Position numbers and translations under genes: made by a program. Shown here one piece after another: positions 34,860-49,647 of a stretch of 64,000 nucleotides of DNA; position 1 is the first letter of the stretch, and the number at the start of each line of letters is the position of its first letter. This DNA is from Membranipora membranacea (lineage: Eukaryota; Bryozoa; Gymnolaemata; Cheilostomatida; Membraniporidae), in NCBI GenBank assembly GCA_914767715.1, contig OU612071.1, forward strand, positions 20,454,948 through 20,518,947, read 5' to 3'. Under the pieces are notes generated by a model. It worked only from the letters and a program-made list of their open reading frames with translations. It ran no database searches and was not told where the DNA came from.

Positions 34860-37800
34860 TTAGTTGTGCCAACTACGGTAACAAGGTATAATGTAGGACA
34901 ATTCTTGCTCTTTGAACCTAAAACATTAGACCCAGATAATTATTTACTGGTTATTAGATCTAACAGAATTGGCAAGGGGTGGAAAACTGTGGTTCAAAAA
35001 TTGAAAAACGACCATACATTAATGGGCTTTTAATCTGACGGAATATTTATTACCAGTCTTTGAACTTGCATTTCTGGAAAAGACACCTTATAGAATTAAG
35101 GACAAACTCACTCTTTACATACAACAACAAAATATTTTAAAATACTTTATGAATAGCATAATCATAAAATTTACAGACAAGATTATACAACTGTCTTATC
35201 AACAACATAAAATAATGTGAGCACGACATTTTTGATTTATGGACCTTTTGTGTGTGTCATGTGCTTATTCAGTATTGAAAAGAGTTATGTTTGTTGCCTG
35301 AAAGACTTTTCTGCAAAGCTTTAATATTGATAAGGCTGCAATCTCAAATTAAGGCTAGATGAGTACACACACTGAGGGTTATATGCTCCATACCAACACT
35401 ATATAAGGTATAGGTATTCCAAGGATGTAACTGTGTCAGATTTCACACACAATATTGAAAGATCTCACGAGCATTTACTGACCACAATACACAACAATCA
35501 ATACTGTGACGTCATACATCCGTAGGAGTCACCCTACTAAACTTTGTAGTCAAATTCAATCCAACGCTGAGCGGCAAACTCACAGGAAGTGGGCTAATAT
35601 GCCATTTAGGACACGGAATTGAAGTTTTGTGTACAGCCAAAGCATAATCTTTGATATGTCGAAGAATTCTGATATAGATTTGAGTATGGAAAATAGTTTG
35701 AACAGTTCACCTGTATTCCTTATGACGTATGGCCCTTGACATAGCGGCTCACTTGAAAATTAAAGCAGGAACACTTCAGGGGTACCAGGGATATGGGTTT
35801 CTGAACATTTTTTTCAAGAACTGTTGTCTAGCAAAAAAAGCTTAGGTTGTGAACACTCCAGTGAGGACACTAGCTTTTGCCTTATCAACAATTTCAGATA
35901 ACAGGGATATGGTTTGTCTCTGGAGAGTTGAGATGGCTCTGCTCCAAAGTGTCACTATTTTGGATGATTAATTGTTCTCCTCACACTATGCAAGTTGGTC
36001 TATTTATATGTGATCCTCTTGTGGAGGTAATTTCTCCCATTAATCATCCACTGGCTGGATGAAATGTCACAATTACTTGCGTTCGATTCACTGAGCCTAA
36101 TAAAGTTAATAATAGAATACAATTTATTGCCCTTAACCTTCAAGTTCCGGTATGTTTTGTTGTGCCGTTTAAAATATCTTCGCTCCATCAATTTTATTTC
36201 AGATGACAAGTTAAATGATGATGAATTCTCTGCCTTTTAGTCACACATTTGTGATCCCAGGGCTGAGACTTAACTTATCTTGCAAGCATTTACTGAGGAC
36301 AATACACAACAAACAATACTGTGACCTCACACATCACAAACAGTCACCCTTCTTAACTTTGTAGTCGAATTCAATCCGAGGCTGATCAGCAAACTCATAG
36401 GAATTTGGCTAATATACCATTTAGGACACGGAACTGGAGTGGTGTGTACAGCCAAAGCATATCTTTGATATGTCCAGCATTCTGTTATAGATTTGGGTAT
36501 AAAAAAGTATTTGAGTAATATACCAATGGTCCTTATGATTTATGGTACCCAAAATGGCAGCTCACCTGACACTGATAGCAGGTATACTTCAGGGGTACTA
36601 GGAACTATGAAAAATTTTTTTCAAGAACTGTTTGCTAGCAAAAAAAGGCTTTGGTATGAATGCTCCAGTGAGGACACTAGCTTCTGCCTTATCAACATTT
36701 TTTCAGATGACAGGCATATGGTTTGTCTCTGGGGACTGGTAATATTTGTCTAATATGGGGTATACACCATGGTACATTTTCAGATACAGGCACATTGGAC
36801 AGATATTATGCATAGGCAGCAAACTTTGTATGATTTCTCAACTATATCAAATCCCCTGGTCAGTGTATGGAGATACGAGATTTTGGTTATGTTCTGTGGC
36901 TAACAGATACTGTACCAATGAAGCAATCAGCTATCTCACACAGGCTTGCTAACACCTTGAATCACTGATATGACACATGAAGACAGTGGCGGAAACTGCC
37001 GGCATTGTGTAGTCCCTCCATCCAGCGAGAGTTGAGACTGCTCCACCTTCAAAGTATCACTTCTTTGGATGAGGTTATTGCTCCCATTAATCATCCGTTG
37101 GATGGATGAAATATCAAGAGTAATTGCGTTGGATAAAGCTAATATAGTTCCAGCACTTGTTGTTGGGCCGTTCAAAATATCTTCGCTCCATCAGTTTTAA
37201 TCCAGATGACACATTAAAGGATGATTATTTCTCTGCCTTATAGTCACATATTTGTGAGCCCAGGGCTGAGGCCTAACTAATCCCAAACAAGAAAATGGCA
37301 TCTCCCCACATAAATAAACGTTTAGACTGATGCCTATGTTTAGTAGAGCACACATACAATCTTAAGACATTTGTACAAACCAAAATCAGATACTTTGTGT
37401 CTTATTAGGGGGAGGGTTTAAGGCACAGGTGTATGATTCTTACAAACTGAGAATCAACATAGACCAGGCTGGGAACGGCATGTCTAGGTGAGACCAGTCA
37501 GAGCTTCTTATGTAATAGCCTTAGTGCTTGCGTTGTTTTGCCAGCAAATCACTCGACCTCCCTGCACGCCTAAAACCAAGTGAGTGGCTTTCATGTTAGT
37601 ATTTATGTTTGATGCGGCTCGAAGAAGAATGCCTTGTCAAAAGTTTTGATTTATCTAGAGCCTTTCTCAGAAATCATAATTACCTTTGTTGATGCCAAAC
37701 AACACTTAATTTAAAATTAATTTTATTGACTAATCCATACCAAAATTATTTCACCGATAGAATACAACTTTCACCAGAGAAGAATTGTGACGAGGCTTTG

Positions 37801-40800
37801 TATACATTGCCTAGTGGTCGAATATGTATGACAATCTGCTCTATTTGCCCGATTAAACTCTTATAATCAGGCACGGTAATCATCTAACAAAAATTTAAAT
37901 AAGATGAGAACTTCAGAAATTCCACCTACAACATTCAGTAATTCAAATATCTATAAAATGTACGAGTGTTCCAATTACGGTAATAGTGTAGGACAACTTT
38001 TGCTCTTTGAACCTAAAAAAATTAGACCTCGATAATTATTTACTTGTTATTAGATCTAACAGAATTGGCAAGGGTGTGGAGAACAGTGATTTAACAATTG
38101 AAAAACAAACATACGTTAATGGGCTTTTCATCTGAAGGAATATTTATTACCAGTCTTTGAACTTGCATTCCTCGAAAAGACATCTAATACAATTAAGCAC
38201 AAACACACTCTTTACATACAACAACAAAGTTTTTTTTAAATACTTTATGAATAGCAATATCATAAAATTTGCTGACAATATTACAGTCTTATCATTAAAC
38301 ATAGGATTGTGAATATGACACTCTTGATTGATAGACCTTTCTGGTGTGTCGTGTACTAACTCAGTATTGTGAAGAGTGATGTTTGTTGCCTGGAAGGCTA
38401 TCCTGCCAAACTTTAATATTGATAATCCTGCAATCTCAAATAAAGGCTAGATGTGTACACACACTAAGGGTTATATTTTCCTTACCAACACTATATAAGG
38501 TGTAGGTATTCCAAAGATGAGAACTATGCCAATTTTCACAAACAATATTGAAAGGCCTCACGAACATATACTGACCACAATTACACAACAATTGATAATG
38601 TGACCTCACATGTCCCTAGCAGTCACTCTTCAAAACTTTGAATTCAAATTCAATCCGATGCTGATCAGCAAACTCACAGGAAGCTAATATATCATTTAGG
38701 GCACGGAACTGGAGTGGTGTGTCCAGCCAAAGGATATGTTTGATATGTCCAAGAATTCTGAAATAGATTTGGGTATGAAAAGTATATGAGCAATTCACCG
38801 GTGGTCCTTATGACTTAAGGCCCCCGACATAGCAGCCACCTGAAAATTAAAGCAAGTGTACTTCAGGGGTACCAGTGATATGCGTTTGTTTGGCTAGCAC
38901 AAAAAGGCTTGGGGCATGAATACTATGAGCTTTGCCTGATTGAAATTGTTGTATGTGAAAAAGATATAGCCTTGGGGCTTACCATGGTTCTCCAGCAAAT
39001 CACTCAACCCCCTCAACGCCTCAAACAAAGTGAATTGTTTTCATATTAGTATTTATGTTTAATGCAGCTCAAAGGAAAAAGCCACGCCAAAAGTTTTGAT
39101 TTATCTAGAGTCACTATTTTGGATGATTCATTGCTCTCCTTACACTGTGCAAGTTGGTCTATTTATATGTGATCCTTTTGCGAGTTAATTGCTCCCATTA
39201 ATCATCCGCTGGCTGGATGAAATATCAAGAGCACCTGCGTTGGATTCCTTCAGCTTAATAAAGCTAATAAGAGAACAAGATTTTTTGTGAGCTAAAAGCA
39301 GTAACATTTAAGTTCTGGCACTTATTGTTGGGCCGTTCAAAATATCTTCGCCTCCATCAATTTCATTCCAGATGACATATTACACGATGATTATTTCTCA
39401 GCGTTTTACTCACACATATTTGATCTCAGGGCTGAGGCTGAACTTATCACAAACATGAAAACGGCATCTGAAAGTTTGGCTTTTCCCCACAAAAATAAAC
39501 GCTTAGACTCATGCATATGTTTAGTAGAGCACACATATAATCTTAAGACATTTGTACGAACTAAAATCAGATACTTTGTGTCTTACTAGAGGGAGTGTTT
39601 AAGGCACAGGTCTACGATTCTTACACACTGAGCAGCAGAGTCTATCTTCTTTGCTCCTCACATCTTCTCATTTTATAGTGATCCACTTACCTAGGTCATT
39701 ACCCCAATTAATCATCTGCTGGCTGAATGAAATCTGTCTATTGATTCTGCTTAATGGAGCTAATAATAATAGAACAACATTTATTGTTTAGTGATTGTTG
39801 TTCAAATGTTACCGGATCACAATTCATCGCTCACTGTTGGGCCGCTTAAATTAACCCTGTTCGATCAAGTCTATTCCAGTCAACATATTGATAAACTTTT
39901 CAGCCTGTTGGTCATATATTGTTTGTGTTCCAATGCAACCCTGATGTTCAACTTATTACAGACATAACAGTTTGCAGCCGAAAGGTTGGCACCTCCCAAC
40001 AAAAAATAAACATTTAGCCTGATCCCCATGTTTTAGTAGAGTGAACAGCCAAACTTAAGACATAATCACAAACCAGATATTATTTTGGTAATTTATATTT
40101 TTTAGAGGGAGGGGGTTCGAGGCACTCTATTCTTTAGAAACTGAAAAGCAACCAAACAAGGCTGGGAAAGGCATGTTTAGTTTAGACCAGTTAAGCTTCT
40201 CAGCCAAAAGCCTTGATACTGGCGTTGCCTTCCCAGCAAATGACTCAATTTCAACCAATCTGTTAAACCAAGTGAAGCGTTTGGACGCAAATATACATGT
40301 TGACTGCAGTACAGGAATGTGTGCCCGATTGACAATGGAAGCAGTTCTTGGAAAACAAAATAAGGGTCTTTGTTCGCCAAGAAACAATTGATTAAATATT
40401 CATAATTCTGACTACATACCAAAGGGATTTACAATAATAAACTTTAAGCCTCGGCAGAGAATTAATGTGACAGTATTTTTTGCACATTGTCTAGTGATCA
40501 GAGCTCTCTATCTGTGGCTCTCTTCTGACTTGATATTATTTATACAGATATTACAAGACAAGGTCACCATCTCACAAAGATACAAAATAAAATTAGACCA
40601 TCAGCGATTTCAGGCATATCATCTAACAATTTGTATGTCTTGTTTATAATAAAAAGATAAGAGTGCACTGACTATCCAAATAAACCATGTGGAGACAACT
40701 TTGGTGGGCAAAACCATGTACATATCATGGGCCTGACAAATGTTTTAACACTTGACTCCTACATGGGTAATCAGTGGTCCCTCTTCCCGACTCTAACTGT

Positions 40801-41310
40801 TGTGCAGGTTTGTAAAGGTTAATACAGGTTTTAAATGGCACTGCTTGGTCATTTGGAGGGTCAGAATTCAAACCTTACAACGGACATTTCTTGATTCAAA
40901 GTAAAGATTTCTATCGATTATCTTGTTTCGACTTAGCCTGATCAAATAGTCCCTTTGGATCAGGACTCAAAATAATGGCGGTCTTCTGTATGTACAACAG
41001 CATTGTGCATTATCCTGGGTAAATCTGTCGTGAAATTTTATAGGCAACAGCAAGATTATATTGTAGATTGGTACAAAAGTAATTACAGCAGTTCGCAGGC
41101 AAAACTGCCAACAATATACAAGGTGCGGTACTCTATATTGTTTGACTCATAGATGAACTTTGGAGATATTACATATGCAAGTGATATTATTTGTATGGCT
41201 ACAGGTGAAATACAGTGTAAAATCTGAATGTTAGGGCACTGTCTAGTCTGTTTGATAAAATCTTTCAAATGTGCGATGTAAACCAACAAAGGAGCAATTG
41301 TATCAGTACA
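34860..41310. repeat. Intergenic repeat blocks between array copies 3 and 4
   Basis: No intact gene. From the right: the 3' flank of copy 4 (40100-41310, matching 48440-49640); repeat units with GGCTGGATGAAA cores at about 36050, 37096, 39209 and 39719; units with the AACTGGAGTGGTGTGT core at about 36432 and 38707 and a diverged one near 35620; and the upstream flank of copy 3 (34860-35480). A second upstream-flank block with no gene attached lies at about 37950-38950. 36270-37900 closely matches 56160-57920. Confidence 0.7.
37950..38950. repeat. Orphan upstream flank of an array gene
   Basis: This matches the DNA just upstream of the genes at 23350, 34870, 46690 and 54750 (shared landmarks: GTAGGACAA..TTTTGCTCTTTGAAC, TTAGATCTAACAGAATTGGC, GGGCTTTT, AATATTTATTACCAGTCTTTG). 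No exon 1 or gene body follows on the low-coordinate side, which goes straight into repeat sequence. This suggests a deleted gene copy or a partial duplication. Confidence 0.6.
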
Positions 41311-41317
41311 GCATCTA

Positions 41318-44300
41318 TTAGTAATTAGGGCAGTGAGCAGAGAAGCGATCAGACAGTGACGGTGTGAAGTAACATCCTCTATCTGTTATCTCAGCCAGAC
41401 ACTTGATAGTGTTCTCATTCTCTGCTCTGTAAAAGAGACCAACAAAGAACCATTAGAACAAACTGTGAGAACAAAACCTCAGTATACTTATTGTAGATCA
41501 GAGGGAATTTTTTTCAGGCTACGACGGATTCCGGAATAATTGATTTAATTTTCAATGTTAATTGCTTGAATAACTTTCCTGGTCTGCATGGCTTTGAGGT
41601 GTTGTGTGAATAGTACTCGAACTTGATCAGGTGGTACAATAATTAATATTATTGCTGATCTATTGCTGGTTCGTATAAGAATTACCTGCTTGCACCGCAC
41701 ACAAACTTTCCTTCTTCTGATAGCTGGAAGCATTGTTTTAATGGCCAGCAGCCTAAAATACAAATTTTTGACGAATTTCACAATACTCAATATGGATATG
41801 AGAAGATATGACAGAACTCAGTTTATTTCATCCCAGGAGCACCAGATTAGTTTTGTATGCGATGCCTTATAAGACTGAGTACGGTCCCATGGTAACCTCG
41901 TTTTTTATGCACAGGGGCAGTTATGTCAATCGTAACTAAGCATTGGCAACTTTCGTTTAAAAAATGTTATGTGTTTTCATTGCAGTTGTTAGCTCAAGCC
42001 TAACTCTGGAACTCAGACAAATTGAGCAATTCTGGTGCGATTACCAAGGTTGTTGTGACCGATAATTGCCAGTTCAGTGAAATTTTAATTGAGCCCAACT
42101 CAGTAAGAAAGAAGGCAATTATGGGAGCGCAAAGCATCGGAACAAAATGTCTTGATTAAATCCTATCTCACTGAGACTGTGCTCACAAAACATGGCTGGA
42201 CATTAAGAGTATGTTATTTTCACTTACTTGGTTCAATAACTGGTTCTGGCAACTCATCACATATCTGTGCAAAGAAACGTATAGTATCAATGCCAAACTG
42301 AAACGCTCCACTCATGTCGGCACTATCATCACATGATGCGACGTCATCCCAGAGGAGTGTCATAGCTCTACAAACAAATTTATATTTACATGTTAGTCAA
42401 CCGAATTTGATATTCTATTGTAGAATGTGAATGAGATGATAATTATGCTATTGACAAGGATTTCCAGTATTGAAGTATCTCAATGTTAGCTAGCCATTAC
42501 TACGTTTGTAGAATTATCCAGGAGAAGATAATTTATAACAAGTATTTGTTGACTCCAGCAGATGGTTAGTTTAAATTTCCACACAATGATTAACTCCCAG
42601 CACATACTACATCTGCACACTGGCTTATTTTACACACAGATAATTTATATATGGACAGTATTTTTGCCCACAGTTTTCTATCAACAACTTTCAACATTGA
42701 TTTGAGTCTTCACTCACATGTCACAACGTCCAGCCTCTGCTGCTGCTCTAGAAATGTCTCTTGTTCTGTTATCTTCAGCAGCTGCTTCACAACCTGGGAG
42801 GAAAAGCTTGATCATTAGAAATTCTGTTAAGATTGCGAGATTTTTTCTTGGTGAGACTGTGTGTGACACCTCACAGTGCTAGCATCTGCTGCTCAGCTTT
42901 ATACTACTGCTGTCACTCCTAATTCAATAACCACACATTTGATGTTAAGGTGGGATGAGAGACAGAGAGGGGACAAGAGAAGAATCCTAATTAGTATTTG
43001 CTTTTGGCAAGCAAGACTATTGGCTGATCAGTATAATAAGAGGCGGAGACTAGCCTTCTCACAGCCAGTCTACGTTGCATTTGGGTTTTGTGTGTAAAGC
43101 ACTCGATATTTTTCTCAAGTGGTCAAGTGTAATATATAAGAAATTGTGATTCGCATACACCTGTAATTAATGTTGTATAGCAGCGTATCACAGAGTATGA
43201 TATGGTTATTTCTATGTTGATGATATGGCTATTGCTATGTTGGCTCATCACACTTGGGATTATAGGATTCTATTACAACGGTCAACCTCTGAAACCATAA
43301 ATCATAAAACATCAAAATCTACCAACTAGAGCCTGTGAAATTTTAAGCTGATTATTTGAAATCAAAGGAACTGGGCAATTTTGTGTAACATCAGATGTAT
43401 TTTCACCACTTTCCAATGCGAATTTTGCCATAAAGATTTATTGGGCATGTGTATCACACAAATCCGCATCATCACATCCCATCCAATTGAAAACTATTTA
43501 TTGCTGCTCCTCTTAATCCCGAAATAGCAGGAGGAATTTCAATGCTGCTAACCCTATTTGCAATTGTTGTGGTTTGGGTGATCGCTTTATGTTGACTGGG
43601 CCTTTTTTACCCCCTTCCCACATTAATATTGAATTCTGTATAGCTGAAAGGTAATTAATTGCAGTCAAAATCTTGAAATTTTCACCTAGCAGTCAAATAA
43701 TATGCATAAACTCTAAATTCTGGGTATGAAATTAACCACTAGGTGATAACATCATTAATGTCAAAAAGTAAGACCTTACTTCATCACTACATACAATGAA
43801 TAATTGACTTCATAGCGATTTTGATGGTTAGTTATATGCAAACTATTTGCCCATCAAGCGACAATGCTGAGATTGCAGCTTCATATAATTAGTTTTGGGC
43901 TATATGTCATTTAATAAGCACACATTTGCCTGAGTGGCAGCAGCGTTTTTTGTTATAAGCTTTAGTTTTGCCTCTGTAATTTATTTGTACTTACTTCTTG
44001 GACATGATCTTTCAAGATATTTCGAAGTTCTTTTGAGTAATACATTAGCATATCTACAGCCTGCTTCTGCTTCTCGGGACCAACACTCAAGAGCATTAAA
44101 TCTAATCTGGCTGTCAGAGAAACCACAATATAATAAAACAAACTGCGTGAGGACACAATGTAAAAAGCGCAAAGTATACAAAGTGATTTCACTTAGTTCA
44201 CCAAGCAAATAACTCACCCAGTATATCTTGGCAAATAAACATGATAAGTACCACATAATGGCCACCCCTCATCGGTTTGCAGCAAAATACCACTAATGCT

Positions 44301-46504
44301 TTCATCGTTATGCACAATTTGGAAAACGAAACACTTGAAAACATCCAATTGTTTGTCTTGATTGACCTGCATAAAGTAATTATAAATAAATTGATCTCAT
44401 GGAAAATGATCAGCCAGGCTTAATGTTATGGTTCAATAGGAACACCCCTTATTGCTTCATGCTACTTGTATACCATAAATTCAATATTACTATAATTTTT
44501 TGAACTCACTCATTAATTCCACAGCCAGAGAAAATGTCCATTTCAGGGTTAGAAGAGAAGCATTTGGAGATGCTCAGACAAGCTACAAGGAAAATAATAC
44601 AGATTAGGAGATGTTGGCACCTAAATGACTGTCTAATCTTCACTTTGGTTTTCTTGATAACCCATCTGCATTATTTTTGTGTTGGAAGAATCTTGTTGAC
44701 TGGGCTAAGTAGTGTGCAGCGGCCCGTTAAATCTTAATAATAATTAATGGATCTGAGGTAAGGTTCTAATGTTTATTTATCGCTGAATTAAGGAACCTTT
44801 TTCTCTGTTTTATAATACCTCTATGGTTACAAACTGACCTGGCTCAAGAGAAGGAATTTTCGAATAATCAGAACCCAGACATCCAGCCGCTAAATATGTC
44901 AGGTACAGAGGTTCCATGGCTTTTAAGTCATCTGCCCGATCTACTCCCTGCCGACAAGCCAATTCAAACGCTACAATCAATTCTGCAGCTCTAAAAATAA
45001 AAATTTAATGGATGTATGATAAAATGCTTGGTAATACAACCTAAATAAATTTGATCTAATAATACAAAACAAAACTTTGTGGTTCAGTTATACATGAGTC
45101 TAGCCTGTAGCGTCTGTTTTATTTATCTCAATACAACTATTTTTGGATAAGTTGAGCTGGGAATAAGAAAAATACTCTCACGTCATTGTGTTGTACGTTG
45201 TTGTGGGTAGGGGAGCTAATTCCAGTTGATTTGCATGTGCTCGCAAGTTTTCTGTTGGCCAAATGGTGCCTAAGAGTTGATTGAGGAGCGATAAAATACA
45301 GATTCTCCCGACCGAAACAACCCTAGGTTCATTTACTACAGCATTTTACCTTCAAAAAGGGATTTCTTCATGAGCATATTTATTATCATCTCTGTTAAAG
45401 GAAATTAAATAAACATTGAGAAACACAATACTCTTGTTTTGACTACATGTGATGTGTTTAATTATTGGAACAAAAACATAACATGACTTACTTCTCACAT
45501 TCGCCGCTAGCAATTGTGGCATTAACCTCTTCAAATACACGGCCATTATCTGCACAATCTAAAAAAAGGTCAGTGAAGAGCTCCAATATCGTGATTCAGT
45601 CGTATTTCAGGGAAGTTTGTAAAGAACTGTAGCTATATCTCAACCAAATCTCGGAGTAACTGGGGCTGACATAGTTGAAAGTAAACCTTTGATGAGCAGC
45701 ATTGATTGAAAGTGAAGCAGGCTTATGCTATTGTCAACTGAATGCTTCATTGCCAAGGACCCTGATGCTTTTTTAATATACAATTATCTATGCTAATATA
45801 GGCAGTAAAGCGAGTATACTGTAAAAATAATTAGAATATCCTTCATAGGAAAAGCCGAGTACATTGGGGGGGGGGGGCATATGTGGTGTTTATACAGGAG
45901 TTAAATACTATGTATCTTGAAAACTAGTCTTAAGAGTAATATAGAGATCTTAACTGGCTCTTACAACGTGACTCAGTTAATAACTTACACTGTTTAGCCG
46001 GTGCAGTCACAGGGGATGGAGGCTGAGATGTACAGATAGCTGGACAATCAGTTACAGCTGGATAGTCACAGACACAGGACCTTGTATTGAATATCAGACC
46101 AGCAGGGCAGTCCAGCTGTCTGTCAGGATGACCAGATGTACGTTGGGTGAAGCTAGAGCAGCTGACAGTAGGAGACACTGTGTACGTGTTACCTCTTCTC
46201 TCACAGCTACAGGGGGCTATTAAAAATAACATTATTGTTACATGGCAGCTACATATAAGCTGGCGGCAACCTCATCATTAGCTCAGTGATAAACCATTAA
46301 CAATGATTTCCAAAAATTTAAGGTACTGGAGATAAGTGTTAAAATATAGCAAAATATACATCTGTATTTTTCTCTGTAACGAGATCTGCATCCAAATAAA
46401 TCAGTGAAGTATGTGAAGTGCAAACACTCACCTTGAGATGAGACAGAGTTGAATAGCCCTAAGGCTAAGACTGCAGCAGTCAACAGTAAAATATCGTGCT
46501 GCAT
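41318..46504 (-). CDS. Array copy 4: secreted CBM14-like plus double ten-Cys module protein
   Basis: Exons: 46504-46432, 46216-45989, 45558-45492, 44990-44839, 44582-44510, 44110-43995, 42793-42718, 42367-42228, 41752-41686 and 41426-41318 (TAA). Exon lengths equal those of copy 2 and the product is 366 residues, starting MQHDILLLTAAVLALGL. It carries all cysteines, the NAT and NRT sequons, and module 1 variants such as ACLSISKCFSSNPEMD and CWSREAEAGCRYANVLLKR. Exon 10 is identical in protein to that of copies 3 and 5. Together with its flanks it forms an 8.0-8.3 kb unit repeated as copy 5. Intron 3 preserves the empty site for the 2.1-kb element of copy 3. Confidence 0.9.
45866..45877. repeat. 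Poly-G (12) tract, intron 2 of copy 4
   Basis: It occupies the same place as the tract at 34053-34067, followed by the same GCATATGTGG. Confidence 0.95.
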
Positions 46505-46577
46505 CTTTTCCGATTCCTTCTGGTGTCTTCTGTGAATGTTGAGCAGTCAGTGAGGTTGTTGTGCACAGAACCGAACA

Positions 46578-46583
46578 CTTATA
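46578..46583 (-). promoter_or_regulatory. TATA box of array copy 4
   Basis: TATAAG on the - strand, 79 bases from the start codon. Its surrounding bases match copy 2. Confidence 0.55.
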
Positions 46584-46649
46584 CTCAGGAATCAGGTAAA
46601 CACTTCTTAGTAAAATGATTTTGTAGAAAAATCATAAATATTTATTGTT

Positions 46650-49640
46650 GACTACTTTGAACTCATCAGTTTCAATATTTAATAGTTCCAAGTATGGTAA
46701 CTATATATAATGTAAGACAATTTTTGCTCTTTGAACCTTATAAAATAGACCCAGATAATTACTTACTTGTTATTTGATCTAACAGAATTGGCTAGGGTGT
46801 GAAAAACTGTGATCTAACATTTGAAAAACAAGCATAAGTTAATGGGCTTTTAATCCGAAGGAATATTTATCACCAGTCTTTGAACTTGCATTCCTGGAAA
46901 AGACATCTTATAGAATTAAGCGCAAACATACTCTTTACATACAACAACAAAATATTTTAAAATACTTTATGAATGGCATAATCATAAAATTTACAGACAA
47001 GATTTTACTGTCTTATCAACAACATGAAATAATGTGAGCGGACATTTTTGATTTATGGACCTTTTGTGTGTGTCGTGTACCTATTCAGTATTGAAAAGAG
47101 TGATGTTTGTTGCTTGGAAGACTTTTCTGCAAAACTTTAATACTTGATAAGGATGCAATCTCAAATTAAGGCTAGATGAGAACACACACACTGAGGGTTA
47201 TATGTTCCATACCAACACTATATAAGGTATAGGTATTCCAAGGATGTAACTGTGTCGATTTTCACAAACAATATTGAAAGGCCTCACGAGCATTTACTGA
47301 AGTTCAAGAACTGTTGTCTAGCACAAAAAGGTTAGGTTGTGAACACTCCAGTGAGGACACTAGCTTTTGCCTTATCAACAATTTCAGATAACAGGGATGT
47401 GGTTTGTCTCTGGAGAGTTGAGATGGCTCTGCTCCAAAGTGTCACTATTTTGGATGATTGATTGCTCTCCTCACACTATGCAAGTTGGTCTATTTATATG
47501 TGATCCTCTTGTGGAGGTAATTGCTCCCATTAATCATCCGCTGGCTGGATGAAATGTCAAAATTACTTGTGTTCAATTCACTGAGCTTAATAAAGCTAAT
47601 AATAGAACAAAATTTATTGTATACTTATTGCCCTTAACATTCAAGTTCCGGTATGTTTTGTTGTGGGGTTTAAAATATCTTCGCTCCATCAATTTTATTT
47701 CAGATGGCATATTTAATGATGATTATTTCTCAGCCTTTTTATCACACATTTGTGATCCCAGGGCTGAGGCTTAACTAATCACAAACATGAAAACGGCAGC
47801 TGAAAGTTTGGCATTTCCCAACTAAAAAATAAACACTTGGACTGATGCATATGTTTAGTAGAGCACACATATAATCTTAAGACATTTGTACAAACTAAAA
47901 TCAGATACTTTGTGTCTTACTAGAGGGAGTGTTTAAGGCACAGGTCTACGATTCATACACACTGAGCAGCAGAGTCTATCTTCTTTGCTCCTCACATCTT
48001 CTCATTTTATAGTGATTCACTTACCTAGGTCATTACCCCCATTAATCATCAGCTGGCTGAGTGAAATCTGTCGATTGATTCTGCTTAATGGAGCTAATAA
48101 TAATAGAACAACATTTATTGTTTAGTGATTGTTGTTCAAATGTTCCCGGATCACAATTCATCGCTCACTGTTGGGCCGCTTAAAATATCCCTGTTCGATC
48201 AAGTCTATTCCAGTCAACATATTGATAAATTTTTCAGCCTGTTGGTCATACATTATTTGTGTTCCAATGCAACCCTGATGTTTAACTTATTACAGACATA
48301 ACAGTTTGCAGCCGAAAGGTTGGCACCTCCCAATAAAAAAAAAACGTTTAGCCTGATCCCCATGTTTTAGTAGAGTGAACAGCCAAACTTAAGACATATT
48401 CACAAACCAGATATTTGGTAATTTATATTTTTTAGAGGGAGGGGGTTCGAGGCACTCTATTCTTTAGAAACTGAAAAGCAACCAAACAAGGCTGGGAAAG
48501 GCATGTTTAGTTTAGACCAGTTAAGCTTCTCAGCCAAAAGCCTTGATACTGGCGTTGCCTTCCCAGCAAGTGACTCAATTTCAACCAATCTGTTAAACTA
48601 AGTGAAGCGTTTGGACGCAAATATACATGTTGACTGCAGTACAGGAATGTGTGCCCGATTGACAATGGAAGCAGTTGTAGGAAAACAAAATAAGCGTCTT
48701 TGTTCGCCAAGAAACAATTGATTAAATATTCATAATTCTGACTACATACCAAAGGGAATTACAATAATAAACTTTAAGCCTCGGCAGAGAATTAATGTGA
48801 CAGTATTTTTTGCACATTGTCTAGTGATCAGAGCTCTCTATCTGTGGCTCTCTTCTGACTTGATATTATTTATACAGATATTACCAGACAAGGTCACCAG
48901 CTCACAAAGATACAAAATAAAATGAGGCCATCAGCAATTTCAGGCACATCATCTAACAATTTTTATGTCTTGTTTATAATAAAAAGATAAGAGTGCACTG
49001 ACTATCCAAATAAACCATGTGGAGACAACTTTGGTGGGCAAAACCATGTACATATCATGGGCCTGACAAATGTTTTAACACTTGACTCCTGCATGGGTAA
49101 TCAGTGGTCCCTCTTCCCGACTCTAACTGTTGTGCAGGTTTGTACAGGTTAATACAGGTTTTAAATGGCACTGCTTGGTCATTTGGAGGGTCAGAATTCA
49201 AACCTTACCGCGGTCATTTCTTGATTCAAAGTAAAGATTTCTATTGATTATCTTGTTTCGACTTAGCCTGATCAAATAGTCCCTTTGGATCAGGACTCAA
49301 AATAATGGCGGTCTTCTGTATGTACAACAGCATTGTGCATTATCCTGGGTAAATCTGTCGTGAACTTTTATGGGCAACAGCAACATTACATTGTAGATTG
49401 GTACAAAAGTAATTACAGCAGTTCGCAAGCAAAACTGCCAACAATATACAAGGTGCGGTACTCTATATTGTTTGACTCATAGATGAACTTTGGAGATATT
49501 ACATTTGCAAGTGATATTATTTGTATGGCTACAGGTGAAATACAGTGTAAAATCTGAATGGTAGGGCACTGTCTAGTCCTTTTGATAAAATCTTTCGAAT
49601 GTGCGATGTAAACCAACAAAGGAGCAATTGTATCAGTACA
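46650..49640. repeat. Intergenic repeat blocks between array copies 4 and 5
   Basis: No gene. It includes the upstream flank of copy 4 (46680-47290), repeat units with GGCTGGATGAAA-type cores at about 47541 and 48051, and the 3' flank of copy 5 (48440-49640), which closely matches 40110-41310. A 24.5-kb-type block at 48520-48720 has a stop in the frame that stays open in the copies at 24.5 and 40.2 kb. Confidence 0.7.
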
Positions 49641-49647
49641 GCATCTA

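Noticed and set aside
36493-36952. Overlapping frames repeated near 56387-56827
   Set aside because: They lie in duplicated intergenic repeat units, lack splice signals and conserved coding features, and are not open in other units.
42876-43097. 73-codon + strand frame in intron 6 of copy 4, similar to 51243-51455
   Set aside because: Copy 3 has a frame-breaking deletion in the same place, and the frame is antisense within an intron of a well-supported gene.
43934-44212. + strand frames opposite exon 6 (also near 29977 and 51900)
   Set aside because: They are antisense shadows of exon 6 of copies 3-5.
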